DNA of 64,000 nucleotides from Actinacidiphila bryophytorum (GTDB taxonomy: Bacteria; Actinomycetota; Actinomycetes; Streptomycetales; Streptomycetaceae), in contig NZ_JAFFIX010000008.1 in the NCBI RefSeq assembly GCF_016916835.1, positions 248,001-312,000 on the forward strand, written 5' to 3'. Of this stretch, positions 16,462 through 24,727 are shown piece by piece. The notes under the pieces are model-generated. The model saw nothing but the letters and a program-made list of their open reading frames with translations, did not search any database and was not told the origin of the DNA. The translations under genes were made by a program, and so were the position numbers. Positions within the stretch are counted from its first letter, which is position 1. The number at the start of each line of letters is the position of its first letter.

Positions 16462-17280
16462 TCATCGGGTGGTACGGGCGGCGAGCGCGGCTGCTTCGTC
16501 GGGTCCGAGGCGGCCGTCGGCGACGGCGGTGACGACCCGCCGGGCGAGGGTGCCGCCGGCGGGTACGGTCAGCGGGGTGTCCCAGGCCAGGGCGGACCCG
16601 ACACCGGGGTATTCGCGGGTCCTGACGAACCAGGGGTCGGCGGCGCGCAGCACGAGGGTCCAGCGCTCGCCGGCCAGCGCGAGCCAGTCGGCCCGGGTGC
16701 CGTGCACGGCGTCCTCGCCCGCGGCGCCCGCGGTGAAGACGTGCGGGGCCGCCTCGGCGCGGGGTGCGCGCCAGAAGAAGCCGCCGTAACCGGCGCCGGG
16801 GCGGCCGTTGGTGGCGGGGCTGCCGATACGCAGCGGCTCCGCGGTGGTGTTGGCCAGGGTGAAGGCGAGGTCCAGCTCCCAGGCGGTGTCGGAGATCTGA
16901 CGTATCGTCAGCTGCCGTTGCTCCTGGAGCAGTTCGGCGCCGCCCGCGATCCAGGACAGTTCCTCGGTGAAGCCGTCGCCGCCCTGCCGGGTGAAGCGCA
17001 GATGGCGCTGCTCGCCATGGTTGTCCAGCTCGGTCGGTCCCTGGCCGCGCACATAGGTCCTGCCGCCCCAGAAGTTGCGCCCGGCGACGTCGGGCACCGC
17101 GATGCCCGCACCCAGGTGGTGCAGGTGGTCGGCGGGCATCAGCTCGGTGACGGCGGCGCCGCCCAGGGTGGTCAGCGGGTGCAGGTAGGGGCGCGGGGAC
17201 AGCCGCCCGTCCAGGTCCGGCCGGTGGACGTAGCGGCCGACCGTGCGGTCGCCGCAGCGCAGCGGCATTCCGGCGCTCAC
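16462..17280 (-). CDS. DUF6807 (PmoA-like) protein
   Basis: 272 residues. GTG 17280 overlaps the stop of the oxidoreductase gene (GTGA). The sequence has the layout of DUF6807: an N-terminal strand region with RPYLHPLTTLGG, the His-rich PADHLHHLGAG, NFWGGRTYVRGQGPT, and the later GYGGFFWRAPR and PWFVRTREYPGVG. No signal peptide, so it is cytoplasmic. Members are usually found beside Gfo/Idh/MocA oxidoreductases in sugar-utilisation operons, as here, but their reaction is not established. A role in processing an unusual sugar or uronate is inferred from context only. Confidence 0.8.
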   Translation of the reverse strand: MSAGMPLRCGDRTVGRYVHRPDLDGRLSPRPYLHPLTTLGGAAVTELMPADHLHHLGAGIAVPDVAGRNFWGGRTYVRGQGPTELDNHGEQRHLRFTRQGGDGFTEELSWIAGGAELLQEQRQLTIRQISDTAWELDLAFTLANTTAEPLRIGSPATNGRPGAGYGGFFWRAPRAEAAPHVFTAGAAGEDAVHGTRADWLALAGERWTLVLRAADPWFVRTREYPGVGSALAWDTPLTVPAGGTLARRVVTAVADGRLGPDEAAALAARTTR

Positions 17281-18485
17281 CGGTGCGCCGCCGTCCGGCG
17301 GGCGGACACCGTCCAGGGGGCGCCGAGGTCGGTGAAGGACACCAGTCGCTCGGCGGCCTCGGCGACCAGGTCGTCCACGCCGTCGACCACCCGGCGGTGG
17401 GAGCGCTCCCCCTCGACGGTGTACCAGAGGGACCCGGGGACCGGCTGCGGGTCGGCGGCGGTGCGTACGGCCTCGACGACCCGCATGAAGGCGCCGGTGG
17501 CCTGCGGCGGCACCAGCAGGGGGGTGCCGTCGGCGCGGTGCGCGAGCAGGTTCTCCAGCAGGTCGGTGCGGCCGTGCACCCGCTCCTCGGGGCCGTGTCC
17601 GGCGCGCTGGAGCAGCACCCGGTCCTGCTTGTACCACAGGGTGATCCGGCCGCGGCTGCCGTGCACCACGACGTAGGGCTCCGCCGCCTCGGCCGCGCAC
17701 AAGGTGGCGGCCACCACGATCCTGGTGCCGCGTGCGGTGCGGATGCGCACGCACGAGGTGTCGTCGGACTCGATGTCGTGGGCGCGGAAGAGTTCGGTGC
17801 CGATCTCGGCGACGTCCTGCTCGCGGCTGCTGCCGTCCAGGTGCAGGGCGGTGGCCACCGCGTGCGCGAGCGGGTTGGTCAGCACGCCGTCGACCACGTC
17901 GGTGCCGGCGAGGCGGCGGCGCCCGGACCAGGCGGCGCGGGTGAAGTAGTGCTCCTCGCGTACCCAGTTGCCGGCCGCGCCGATGCCGCGCAGCTCGCCG
18001 ATGGCGCCGTCCTCGACGAGCGCGAGCACCGAGGCGACGGCGTGCGAGCCGAGCGACTGGAAGCCGATCTGGCAGGCGCTTCCGGTGTCCTGCAACCCGC
18101 CGACCAGCCGCCGGTATTCGGCAAGGGACGGCGCGGGCGGTTTCTCCAGCAGGACGTCGGCGCCGCGGGCCGCGGCGGTCAGTGCGAGGTCGGTGTGGGT
18201 GTGGATCGGGGTGCAGACGATGACGGCCTGGGCCGCGGTCCGCTCGACCAGTTCCCCGAGGTCGGCGCCCTGTTCCGGGCGGCCGAGCCGGGTCAGCGCC
18301 GCGGCCTCCAGCGGCTGGACGTCGCACACCCCGGCCAGCCGTACGATGCCGCGGGCCGCCAGCCGGCGCAGGTTGGCCAGGTGCCAGTGGCCGTGGCCGC
18401 GCCCGCCGGCCAGGACGACCCGCACCGGTTCGCGGCGGCCGGTGCTCCCTGCGGTGCCCCGGCTCAGCGCGTTCGTGGTGTTCAT
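17277..18485 (-). CDS. Gfo/Idh/MocA-family oxidoreductase
   Basis: 402 residues. ATG 18485 follows AAGGGG. The Rossmann half begins RVVLAGGRGHGHWHLANL (about residue 22), an unusual Gly/His-rich version of the dinucleotide loop; VIVCTPIHTHTDLA and the LLEKPPAPSLAEY segment (the family's E-K-P motif with the catalytic-region Lys) are clear. The second half is the alpha/beta substrate domain. These enzymes oxidise or reduce sugars and inositols with NAD(P). Position between the permeases and the DUF6807 gene suggests it acts on the imported sugar. The coding sequence includes a 13/14 match to the CebR box at 17398. Confidence 0.9.
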   Translation of the reverse strand: MNTTNALSRGTAGSTGRREPVRVVLAGGRGHGHWHLANLRRLAARGIVRLAGVCDVQPLEAAALTRLGRPEQGADLGELVERTAAQAVIVCTPIHTHTDLALTAAARGADVLLEKPPAPSLAEYRRLVGGLQDTGSACQIGFQSLGSHAVASVLALVEDGAIGELRGIGAAGNWVREEHYFTRAAWSGRRRLAGTDVVDGVLTNPLAHAVATALHLDGSSREQDVAEIGTELFRAHDIESDDTSCVRIRTARGTRIVVAATLCAAEAAEPYVVVHGSRGRITLWYKQDRVLLQRAGHGPEERVHGRTDLLENLLAHRADGTPLLVPPQATGAFMRVVEAVRTAADPQPVPGSLWYTVEGERSHRRVVDGVDDLVAEAAERLVSFTDLGAPWTVSARRTAAHR

Positions 18486-18490
18486 GCCCG

Positions 18491-19387
18491 TCACCCCTTC
18501 ACCGCACCGGCGCTGAAGCCGGTGATCAGCCACTTCTGGATGAAGGCGAAGACGACCACCACGGGCACCGCCGCGATGACACCGCCTGCCGCCAGGGCGC
18601 CCAGGTCGACGCTGTCGGCGCCGATCAGGGTGTTCAGGCCGACCGGGATGGTCTGCTTGTCCTGCTCGCTGAGGAACATCAGCGCGAACAGGAAGTGGTT
18701 CCAGCTGTGCACGAAGGCGAAGGAGCCCACCGCGACGAGCCCGGGCCGCAGCATCGGCAGCACGACCGCGAAGAAGGCCCGCAGCCTTGAGCAGCCGTCG
18801 ACCCAGGCGGCCTCCTCCAGCGCCTCGGGTATGCCGCGGATGAACCCGCTCAGCAAGATGACCGACAGCGGGAGTTGGAAGACGGTCTCCGAGATCACCA
18901 CGCTCCACAGCGAGTTGATCAGCTGCAGGTGCCGGAAGATCTGGAAGAGCGGCACGAGCATCAGTGCGCCGGGCACGAACTGCGAGCACAGCAGGGCGAT
19001 CAGGAAGGCGGTCCTGCCCTTGAAGCGGAAGCGGGCCAGGGCGTATCCGCCGCTGAGGGCGACGACGGTGGTCAGGACCAGCGTGGCGACGCCGACCAGC
19101 ATGCTGTTCTGGAAGAAGATCCCGAAGGACCGGTCGTTCCAGACCTTGTCGAAGTGCGCGCCGGTGGCCGGCCACGGCACCAGCGAGGTCGAGCCGTCGG
19201 GGCGCACCGCGAAGAGCAGCATCCAGTAGAAGGGCACGAGCGTGAACAGCAGGTACAGCCCGAGCGGCAGGTAGATCTGCCAGCGCGGCGGTCCGTCGGT
19301 GGGGCCGCGTCCGCGGCGCCTGCGGCCGGGCCTGGGGACGGCGGCGGACGGTATCAGTGCGCCTTCCTCGACGAGTGCGGCGGTCAT
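18491..19387 (-). CDS. ABC sugar permease, MalG-type
   Basis: 298 residues. ATG 19387 overlaps the partner permease stop (ATGA). An N-terminal cytoplasmic Arg-rich segment is followed by six predicted membrane helices; the ATPase-docking EAA loop reads EALEEAAWVDGCSRLRAFF (around residue 205). LARFRFKGR and SWNHFLFALMFLSEQ are typical of binding-protein-dependent carbohydrate permeases. It forms the membrane channel with the product of the upstream gene and the lipoprotein at 15092. Confidence 0.93.
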   Translation of the reverse strand: MTAALVEEGALIPSAAVPRPGRRRRGRGPTDGPPRWQIYLPLGLYLLFTLVPFYWMLLFAVRPDGSTSLVPWPATGAHFDKVWNDRSFGIFFQNSMLVGVATLVLTTVVALSGGYALARFRFKGRTAFLIALLCSQFVPGALMLVPLFQIFRHLQLINSLWSVVISETVFQLPLSVILLSGFIRGIPEALEEAAWVDGCSRLRAFFAVVLPMLRPGLVAVGSFAFVHSWNHFLFALMFLSEQDKQTIPVGLNTLIGADSVDLGALAAGGVIAAVPVVVVFAFIQKWLITGFSAGAVKG

Positions 19388-20301
19388 GCGCGATCGCCTC
19401 CGAATTTGCTCAGTCGCAGGTAGAGGACGGAGAAGAACAGCAGGATCACGAAGGCGACGGTGGTCAGCGCGGACGCGTAGCCGAAGTCGTGCCCGTCGAG
19501 GCCGGTGTTGGCCACGTACAGCGGCAGCGTGGTGGTCTGGCCCGCGGGGCCGCCGCCGGTGAGGGTGTAGAGCAGGTCGACGTTGTTGAACTCCCAGACC
19601 GCGCGCAGCAGCGTGGACAGCACGATGGCGTCCTTCAGGTGCGGCAGGGTGATGTGGAACAGCTGCCGCAGCCGGCTCGCGCCGTCCACCGAGGCCGCCT
19701 CGTACAGGTCCTTGGGGATCGACTGGAGGTCGGCGAGCAGCAGGATCGCGAAGAAGGGGACCCCGCGCCACAGTTCGGCGAGCACCGCGGCCCAGAAGAC
19801 GGTGTGCGGGTCGGACAGCAGCGAGTGGCCGTAGGAGCCGATCCCGGCGTCGGCGAGGTAACGGGTCATGCCCGTCGAGGGGTTGTAGAGCAGCATCCAG
19901 ATGGTGGTGGTCAGCACCCCCGAGACCGCCCACGGCGAGAAGACCAGCGCGCGGGACATGCCGCGGCCGACGAAGGTCTGGTTGACCAGCAGCGCCAGCG
20001 CCAGGCCGATGACCAGCTGCAGCCCGATCTCCACCACGACCCAGCGCAGGCTGAAGTCGAGGCTGTGCCAGAACCGCGGGTCGTCGGTGAAGATCCTGGT
20101 GAAGTTGGACATGCCCGCGAACCCGTTGCGCCAGGGCTTGGTGACGTTGTAGTCCTGCAGGCTGTAGTAGAGGACGCTGATCATCGGGTAGGCGATGAAG
20201 CCCAGCATCAGCAGGGCTGCCGGGGCTATCAGCAGATACGGCAGGCGCCGGGTGCGCCGGCTGCGGTTGTTGGCTGGTTGCTTCGCCACGGCGATGGCCA
20301 T
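19384..20301 (-). CDS. ABC sugar permease, MalF-type
   Basis: 305 residues. ATG 20301 follows GAAGGAG. Six membrane helices with the first at about residues 20-42. The EAA loop reads PKDLYEAASVDGASRLRQLF (around 207). The family's GFAGMSNFTRIFTDDPRFW periplasmic-side motif is present. It is the heterodimer partner of the MalG-type permease. A 77-base gap separates it from the dehydratase gene upstream, the largest gap in the proximal part of the operon; no clear terminator lies there. Confidence 0.93.
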   Translation of the reverse strand: MAIAVAKQPANNRSRRTRRLPYLLIAPAALLMLGFIAYPMISVLYYSLQDYNVTKPWRNGFAGMSNFTRIFTDDPRFWHSLDFSLRWVVVEIGLQLVIGLALALLVNQTFVGRGMSRALVFSPWAVSGVLTTTIWMLLYNPSTGMTRYLADAGIGSYGHSLLSDPHTVFWAAVLAELWRGVPFFAILLLADLQSIPKDLYEAASVDGASRLRQLFHITLPHLKDAIVLSTLLRAVWEFNNVDLLYTLTGGGPAGQTTTLPLYVANTGLDGHDFGYASALTTVAFVILLFFSVLYLRLSKFGGDRA

Positions 20302-20378
20302 GACCGGGGGCTCCTTCGCTACGGAGGGCGTGTGCCGGGGGGTCGGGTCGCCCGGACGGACGGGTGGGCGGCCTTGGG

Positions 20379-22112
20379 TCAGCCCGCGTAGGGTTCCGGG
20401 ACCTGGCCGGGTGCGGCCAGAAAGCGGAAGTCGCAGCCGGTGTCGGCCTGGGTGATCTGCTCCTGGTACAGGGCGCCGTAGCCGCGCCCGTAGCGGGCCG
20501 GCGGCGCCTGCAACTCGGCCCTGCGGCGGTCGAGTTCGGCGTCGGGGACGTCCAGGCTCAGGGTGCGGGCCGGCACGTCGAGGGTGATGGGGTCGCCGGT
20601 GCGGACCAGCGCGAGCGGGCCGCCGACGTAGGACTCGGGTGCCACGTGCAGGACGCAGGCGCCGTAACTGGTGCCGCTCATCCGGGCGTCGGAGATCCTG
20701 ACCATGTCGCGGACCCCCTGCTTGAGCAGGTGGTCGGGGATCGGGAGCATGCCGTACTCGGGCATGCCGGGGCCGCCGAGCGGGCCGGAGTTGCGCAGCA
20801 CCAGCACGCTGTCCGCGGTGATCCCGAGGCCCGGGTCGTTGACGGTGGCCTGCAGGGTCTTGTAGTCGTCGAAGACGACCGCGGGCCCGGTGTGGGTGAG
20901 CAGGTCCTGCTCGGCCGCGATGTGCTTGATGACCGCGCCGTCCGGGCAGAGGTTGCCGCGCAGCACCGCGATCCCGCCTTCGCCGGCGAGCGCGTCGCCG
21001 GCGCTGCGGATGACGTCGTCGTCGTGCACGGCGGCGCCGGCCAACTGCTCGCGCAGGGTGGTGTGCCCGACGGTGGGCCGGTCCAGGTGCAGCAGTCCGG
21101 TGATCCTGGACAGCAGTCCCGGCAGGCCGCCGGCGAAGTGGAAGTCCTCCATCAGGTACCGGCCGCCGGGGCGTACGTTGGCGAGCACCGGGACCGTACG
21201 GGCCAGCCGGTCGAAGTCGTCCAGGGTGAGCCGGACGCCGGAGCGGCCCGCCATCGCGATCAGGTGGATCACGGCGTTGGTGGAGCCGCCGAGTGCCAGC
21301 ACGGTGGTGACCGCGTCCTCGTACGCCTCGCGGGTCAGGATCGCCGACGGCCTCAGGTCGCGCAGCACCAGCTCGACGATGCGGGCGCCGCCGGCCGCGG
21401 CCATCCGCTCGTGGGCGGAGTCCACCGCGGGGATCGAGGACGCGCCGGGCATCGTCATGCCCAGCGCCTCGGCCGCGGCGGTCAGCGTGGAGGCGGTGCC
21501 CATCGTCATGCAGTGGCCTGCGGAGCGGGCAAGACCGCTCTCCAGTTCGGCCATCTCGCAGTCGCCGATCAGGCCCGCGCGCTTGTCGTCCCAGTACTTC
21601 CACATGTCGGTGCCCGAACCCAGCACCTGGTCGCGCCAGTGCCCGGGCAGCATCGGCCCGGCGGGCACGAAGACCGCGGGCAGGTCGGCGCTGGCGGCGC
21701 CCATCAGCAGCGCGGGCGTGGTCTTGTCGCAGCCGCCGAGCAGCACCGCGCCGTCCACCGGGTAGGAGCGCAGCAGCTCCTCGGCCTCCATCGCCAGCAG
21801 GTTGCGGTAGAGCATCGGGGTGGGCTTCTGGAAGGTCTCGGAGAGGGTGGCGACCGGGAACTCCAGCGGGAAGCCGCCGGCCTGCCACACCCCGCGCTTG
21901 ACGGCCTGGGCGCGCTCGCGCAGGTGGCTGTGGCAGGGATTGATGTCCGACCAGGTGTTCAGCACCGCGATCACCGGCTTGCCGAGGTGCTCCTGCGGCA
22001 GGTAGCCGAGCTGCCGGGTCCTGGCCCGGTGGCTGAAGGCGCGCAGCCCGTCGCCTTCGTACCAGCGGCTGCTGCGCAGCACCGGGCGGCCGCTCTCGTC
22101 CTCGCCGGTCAC
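20379..22112 (-). CDS. IlvD/Edd-family sugar-acid dehydratase
   Basis: 577 residues. GTG 22112 overlaps the aldolase stop (GTGA). Fe-S ligand motifs are present: DINPCHSHLRERA, LGGCDKTTPALLMG and GHCMTMGTAS. Further family marks are ALGGSTNAVIHL, GPLGGPGMPEYG and ISDARMSGTSYG. The length and the company of a DapA-like enzyme, sugar transporter and GntR regulator favour a sugar-acid dehydratase (L-arabonate, D-xylonate or galactonate type) over branched-chain amino-acid biosynthesis. It would convert an aldonate to a 2-keto-3-deoxy acid. Which aldonate is used cannot be read from the sequence. Confidence 0.87.
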   Translation of the reverse strand: MTGEDESGRPVLRSSRWYEGDGLRAFSHRARTRQLGYLPQEHLGKPVIAVLNTWSDINPCHSHLRERAQAVKRGVWQAGGFPLEFPVATLSETFQKPTPMLYRNLLAMEAEELLRSYPVDGAVLLGGCDKTTPALLMGAASADLPAVFVPAGPMLPGHWRDQVLGSGTDMWKYWDDKRAGLIGDCEMAELESGLARSAGHCMTMGTASTLTAAAEALGMTMPGASSIPAVDSAHERMAAAGGARIVELVLRDLRPSAILTREAYEDAVTTVLALGGSTNAVIHLIAMAGRSGVRLTLDDFDRLARTVPVLANVRPGGRYLMEDFHFAGGLPGLLSRITGLLHLDRPTVGHTTLREQLAGAAVHDDDVIRSAGDALAGEGGIAVLRGNLCPDGAVIKHIAAEQDLLTHTGPAVVFDDYKTLQATVNDPGLGITADSVLVLRNSGPLGGPGMPEYGMLPIPDHLLKQGVRDMVRISDARMSGTSYGACVLHVAPESYVGGPLALVRTGDPITLDVPARTLSLDVPDAELDRRRAELQAPPARYGRGYGALYQEQITQADTGCDFRFLAAPGQVPEPYAG

Positions 22113-23014
22113 AGTCCCCAGCCCTCCACCGCCGCGGCGACCTCGGCCCGCCGGGCCTGCGGCAGCGCGCTGCTGGGCGGCCGCACCTCGCGGCGGCACA
22201 GGCCGAGGGCCGCGAGCGCCTCCTTGACCACGGTCACGTTGTCCGCGGACTGCCGGGCCGCGCGCAGGTCCTCGAAGGCGCGGATCTGCTCCCAGACCTT
22301 CATCGCGGCCGGGTAGTCGCCGGCTCGCAGCGCGGCGAGCATGTCCAGCGAGATCCGCGGGGCGACGTTGGCCAGGCCTGAGGTGAAGCCGCTGGCGCCG
22401 GCCGCGAAGTAGGCGGGCGCGTACAGCTCGGCAAGTCCCGCCAGCCAGACGAAGCGGTCGAGGCCCGCGTCCCTGGCGAAGGCCGCGAAGCGGGCGGCGT
22501 CCGGCACCGCGTACTTCACGCCGATCACGTTGGGGCAGCTCTCGCCGAGTTCCGCCAGCCAGCTGCCGTCCAGCAGCGGGTTGCGGATGTACGGGACCAC
22601 GCCTGTCTCCGGTACGGCCTCGGCGATGGCGCGGTGGTAGGCGACCCAGCCGTCCTGCGAGACGTACGGGTGCACGGGCTGGTGCACCATCACCATGTGC
22701 GCCCCGCAGTCGCGGGCGTGCTCGGCGGCGCCGATCGCCGACGGCAGGTCGTGGCCGACGCCGACGATCACGGTGGTGCCGCGCTGCGCGGTCTCGGCGA
22801 GGGTGTCCTGCACGACCACCTGCCGCTCCTGCGGGGTGAGCGCGTAGAACTCGCCGGTGTTGCCGTTCGGGGTGACGGTGCCGATGCCCCCGTCCAGCAG
22901 CCGGCGCAGCAGCAGCCGGTAGGCGGGTCTGTCGATGCCTCCGCCGGTGCCGAACGGGATCACCGGGATCGCCACCACACCGGCGAGTGCGGTCGTGAGC
23001 GCGGACCGGTCCAT
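22109..23014 (-). CDS. DapA-family aldolase/dehydratase for 2-keto-3-deoxy acids
   Basis: 301 residues. ATG 23014 shares a base with the regulator's stop and has GGAGG upstream. The Schiff-base Lys is K167 in VIGVKYAV, the substrate carboxylate loop is TPNGNTGEFYALT (residues 48-60) and the active-site Tyr is Y142 in VVPYIRNPLL. It is a TIM-barrel class I lyase. With the IlvD-like enzyme it should act on the resulting 2-keto-3-deoxy acid, either by aldol cleavage or by a second dehydration as in non-phosphorylated pentose pathways. The RNP after the Tyr is unlike lysine-biosynthesis DapA. No semialdehyde dehydrogenase gene is in the window. Confidence 0.87.
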   Translation of the reverse strand: MDRSALTTALAGVVAIPVIPFGTGGGIDRPAYRLLLRRLLDGGIGTVTPNGNTGEFYALTPQERQVVVQDTLAETAQRGTTVIVGVGHDLPSAIGAAEHARDCGAHMVMVHQPVHPYVSQDGWVAYHRAIAEAVPETGVVPYIRNPLLDGSWLAELGESCPNVIGVKYAVPDAARFAAFARDAGLDRFVWLAGLAELYAPAYFAAGASGFTSGLANVAPRISLDMLAALRAGDYPAAMKVWEQIRAFEDLRAARQSADNVTVVKEALAALGLCRREVRPPSSALPQARRAEVAAAVEGWGL

Positions 23015-23661
23015 CAAAGGCCCTCCTGGTCGTCGGGGAACGCTCGGCGGACGAAGTCCGCGATGTGCGCGTGCAGCAGCCGGCCCGCCTCCTGCGCGTC
23101 GCCGGCCAGGGCGACCCGCAGGATCTCCTGGTGCTCGTGCGCCTCCCGCTCCCACGAGGGGTCGGCCGCCCAGGCGACGGTGGAGACGAGGGCCGCCTGG
23201 TCGCGGACCTCGTCGAGCATCCTGGCCAGCAGCGGATTGCCGCACGGCAGGTACAGGGCGCGGTGGAAGTCCCGGTTGGCCAGGCTCCGGTCGGCCCGGT
23301 CCTGCGCGTCCTCGGCCCGCTCCAGCGCCTCCTGCGCCGCGGCGAGCGAGGCGTCCAGGGTGATGGTCCTGCGCAGCGCCTCGGGTTCGAGCAGCAGGCG
23401 CACGTCGTAGACCTCACGGGCCATCGCGGCGTCCACGGTCCGCACGGTGACGCCCTTGTACTGGCTCATGACCACGAGCCCGGTCCCGGCCAGGGTCTTC
23501 AGCGCCTCGCGCACCGGGGTCTTGGACACCCCGAACTGTGCCGCCAGGTCCGCCTCGACCAGGGCCTGTCCCGGGCTGAGCTGCCCGGTGAGGATGCGGT
23601 GCTTGATCGCCTCCAGGACGTACTGCGTCCGGGAGGGGATCGGGGTGGGAGCGAAAGTCAT
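23014..23661 (-). CDS. GntR-family regulator, FCD (FadR) subfamily
   Basis: 215 residues. An N-terminal winged helix (residues 8-75: IKHRILTGQLSPGQALVEADL, then FGVSKTPVREALKTL) is followed by an all-helical FCD effector domain (about 80-205) with metal/ligand residues in EVYDVRLLLEP, NRDFHRALY and EHQEILRVALAG. It probably represses the operon it heads until a sugar acid binds. ATG 23661 overlaps nothing upstream, and only a weak GAGA precedes it. The palindrome TATGA-N4-TCATA at 23681-23694 lies in its promoter. First gene of the operon down to 13687. Confidence 0.92.
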   Translation of the reverse strand: MTFAPTPIPSRTQYVLEAIKHRILTGQLSPGQALVEADLAAQFGVSKTPVREALKTLAGTGLVVMSQYKGVTVRTVDAAMAREVYDVRLLLEPEALRRTITLDASLAAAQEALERAEDAQDRADRSLANRDFHRALYLPCGNPLLARMLDEVRDQAALVSTVAWAADPSWEREAHEHQEILRVALAGDAQEAGRLLHAHIADFVRRAFPDDQEGL

Positions 23662-23680
23662 GGGGTTCTCAGATCTCGCG

Positions 23681-23702
23681 TATGACGTCTCATATATGAC
23701 GT
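23681..23702 (-). promoter_or_regulatory. Candidate GntR operator over the operon promoter
   Basis: TATGA-CGTC-TCATA at 23681-23694 is a perfect two-armed palindrome. TATGACGT is repeated at 23695-23702, giving two equally spaced half sites, and TCATATATGA (23690-23699) is itself palindromic and could serve as the -10 of a minus-strand promoter. It lies 20-41 bases upstream of the regulator start in otherwise GC-rich DNA. I infer autoregulation of the sugar-acid operon. Confidence 0.65.
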
Positions 23703-23804
23703 ACGAAGTACGACGCGATGAAGGTAGGGCCGCAGGGGGCGGGCGTCAATGCCCTGCGCGCGATCGCCCTGCGGCGGGCCGCAGCGGGCGGGCGCGCGCG
23801 AACG

Positions 23805-23850
23805 CCGCCGCCCCCGTCACCGCGGGGTGCGCGGGTGACGGGGGCGGCGG
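23805..23850. terminator. Perfect 17-bp hairpin after the RNase H gene
   Basis: CCGCCGCCCCCGTCACC and GGTGACGGGGGCGGCGG are exact reverse complements separated by 12 bases. It lies 26 bases beyond the RNase H stop (minus strand). Likely a strong terminator, also shielding the GntR promoter from readthrough. Confidence 0.75.
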
Positions 23851-23875
23851 TCGGGTGCCAGGTGGTTCCGGCAGG

Positions 23876-24601
23876 TCAGCGGCAGTCGGGGTGGCCCCAG
23901 CCGTCGGCGTTCTTGGTGATCGGCTCGCCCGCGGCATAGGACCGGCCGCAGCGGCAGCGGCCGGGGTACTTCGCCTTCAGGGTGCGCGCCGCGCCGCCGC
24001 CGGAAGAGCCGGCCTTGGCGGAACCGGAGCCCGAACCCGAACCCGACGCCGGGCCTGGACCCGAGCCTGACGCGCGGGGCGCCTTGCGTACGGTGTCGGG
24101 CGTACGCGGCGGCAGCGGCGAGCCCAGGGCGCTGCCCGCGGGCTCCTGGACGACGGCGGCGTGGCTGGCGGCGCGGTCCGCGAAGTCGTTGAGCCGGTCG
24201 CCGTCCACCTGGTGCGCGGGCACGTAGCGGAAGTCCACCGAACGGCCGGTCAGCAGCGTGTCGATCCGCACCACCAGTTCCTGGTTGGCCACCGGTTTGC
24301 CGGCCGCGGTCTTCCAGCCCTTGCGCTTCCAGCCGGGCAGCCAGGTCGTGACGGCCTTCATCGCGTACTGCGAGTCCATCCGGATCTCCAGCGCGACCTC
24401 CGCGTCCACGGCGCTCAGCAGCCGCTCCAGCGCGGTCAGTTCCGCGACGTTGTTGGTCGCTGTGCCCAGCGGACCGGCCTCCCAGCGGACCGGCTCGCCC
24501 CGGTCGTCCGCGATGACCCAGGCCCATGCGGCCGGCCCCGGATTGCCCTTCGATGCGCCGTCACACGCGGCGATGATGCGTTCACCCACGCCCCCGAGCA
24601 T
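23876..24601 (-). CDS. RNase HI-domain protein with Cys-rich C-terminus
   Basis: 241 residues from ATG 24601 (GAGGGGG upstream; GTG 24589 also in frame). The RNase H fold covers about residues 5-145 with all acidic active-site positions: ACDGASKGNPGP, NNVAELTALE, IRMDSQYAM and HQVDGDRLNDFAD. It should cut RNA in RNA-DNA hybrids. A low-complexity Gly/Ser/Ala linker (about 160-205) joins a short C-terminal motif with three Cys and a His (RCRCGRSYAAGEPITK, WGHPDCR) that looks like a small metal-binding nucleic-acid module. This arrangement is longer than the usual 150-residue RNase HI. Confidence 0.87.
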   Translation of the reverse strand: MLGGVGERIIAACDGASKGNPGPAAWAWVIADDRGEPVRWEAGPLGTATNNVAELTALERLLSAVDAEVALEIRMDSQYAMKAVTTWLPGWKRKGWKTAAGKPVANQELVVRIDTLLTGRSVDFRYVPAHQVDGDRLNDFADRAASHAAVVQEPAGSALGSPLPPRTPDTVRKAPRASGSGPGPASGSGSGSGSAKAGSSGGGAARTLKAKYPGRCRCGRSYAAGEPITKNADGWGHPDCR

Positions 24602-24727
24602 GCCAGCAGACCCCCTCGTGAAGCACATCGCCCCCCGCCGCCGTCGCCGGCGCTCCGCATGCGGGGACGCCGGACGTCGCCGAGCATGGGTACCGACAGG
24701 ACCACCCCTGTGGCGAGAGGGCGCCGG

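Noticed and set aside
20379-22112. Branched-chain amino-acid dihydroxy-acid dehydratase (IlvD)
   Set aside because: The context of GntR, DapA-like enzyme and sugar transporter fits a sugar-acid dehydratase of the same superfamily better.
22109-23014. Lysine-pathway dihydrodipicolinate synthase (DapA)
   Set aside because: The active-site sequence P-Y-I-R-N-P and the operon partners differ from the lysine enzyme.
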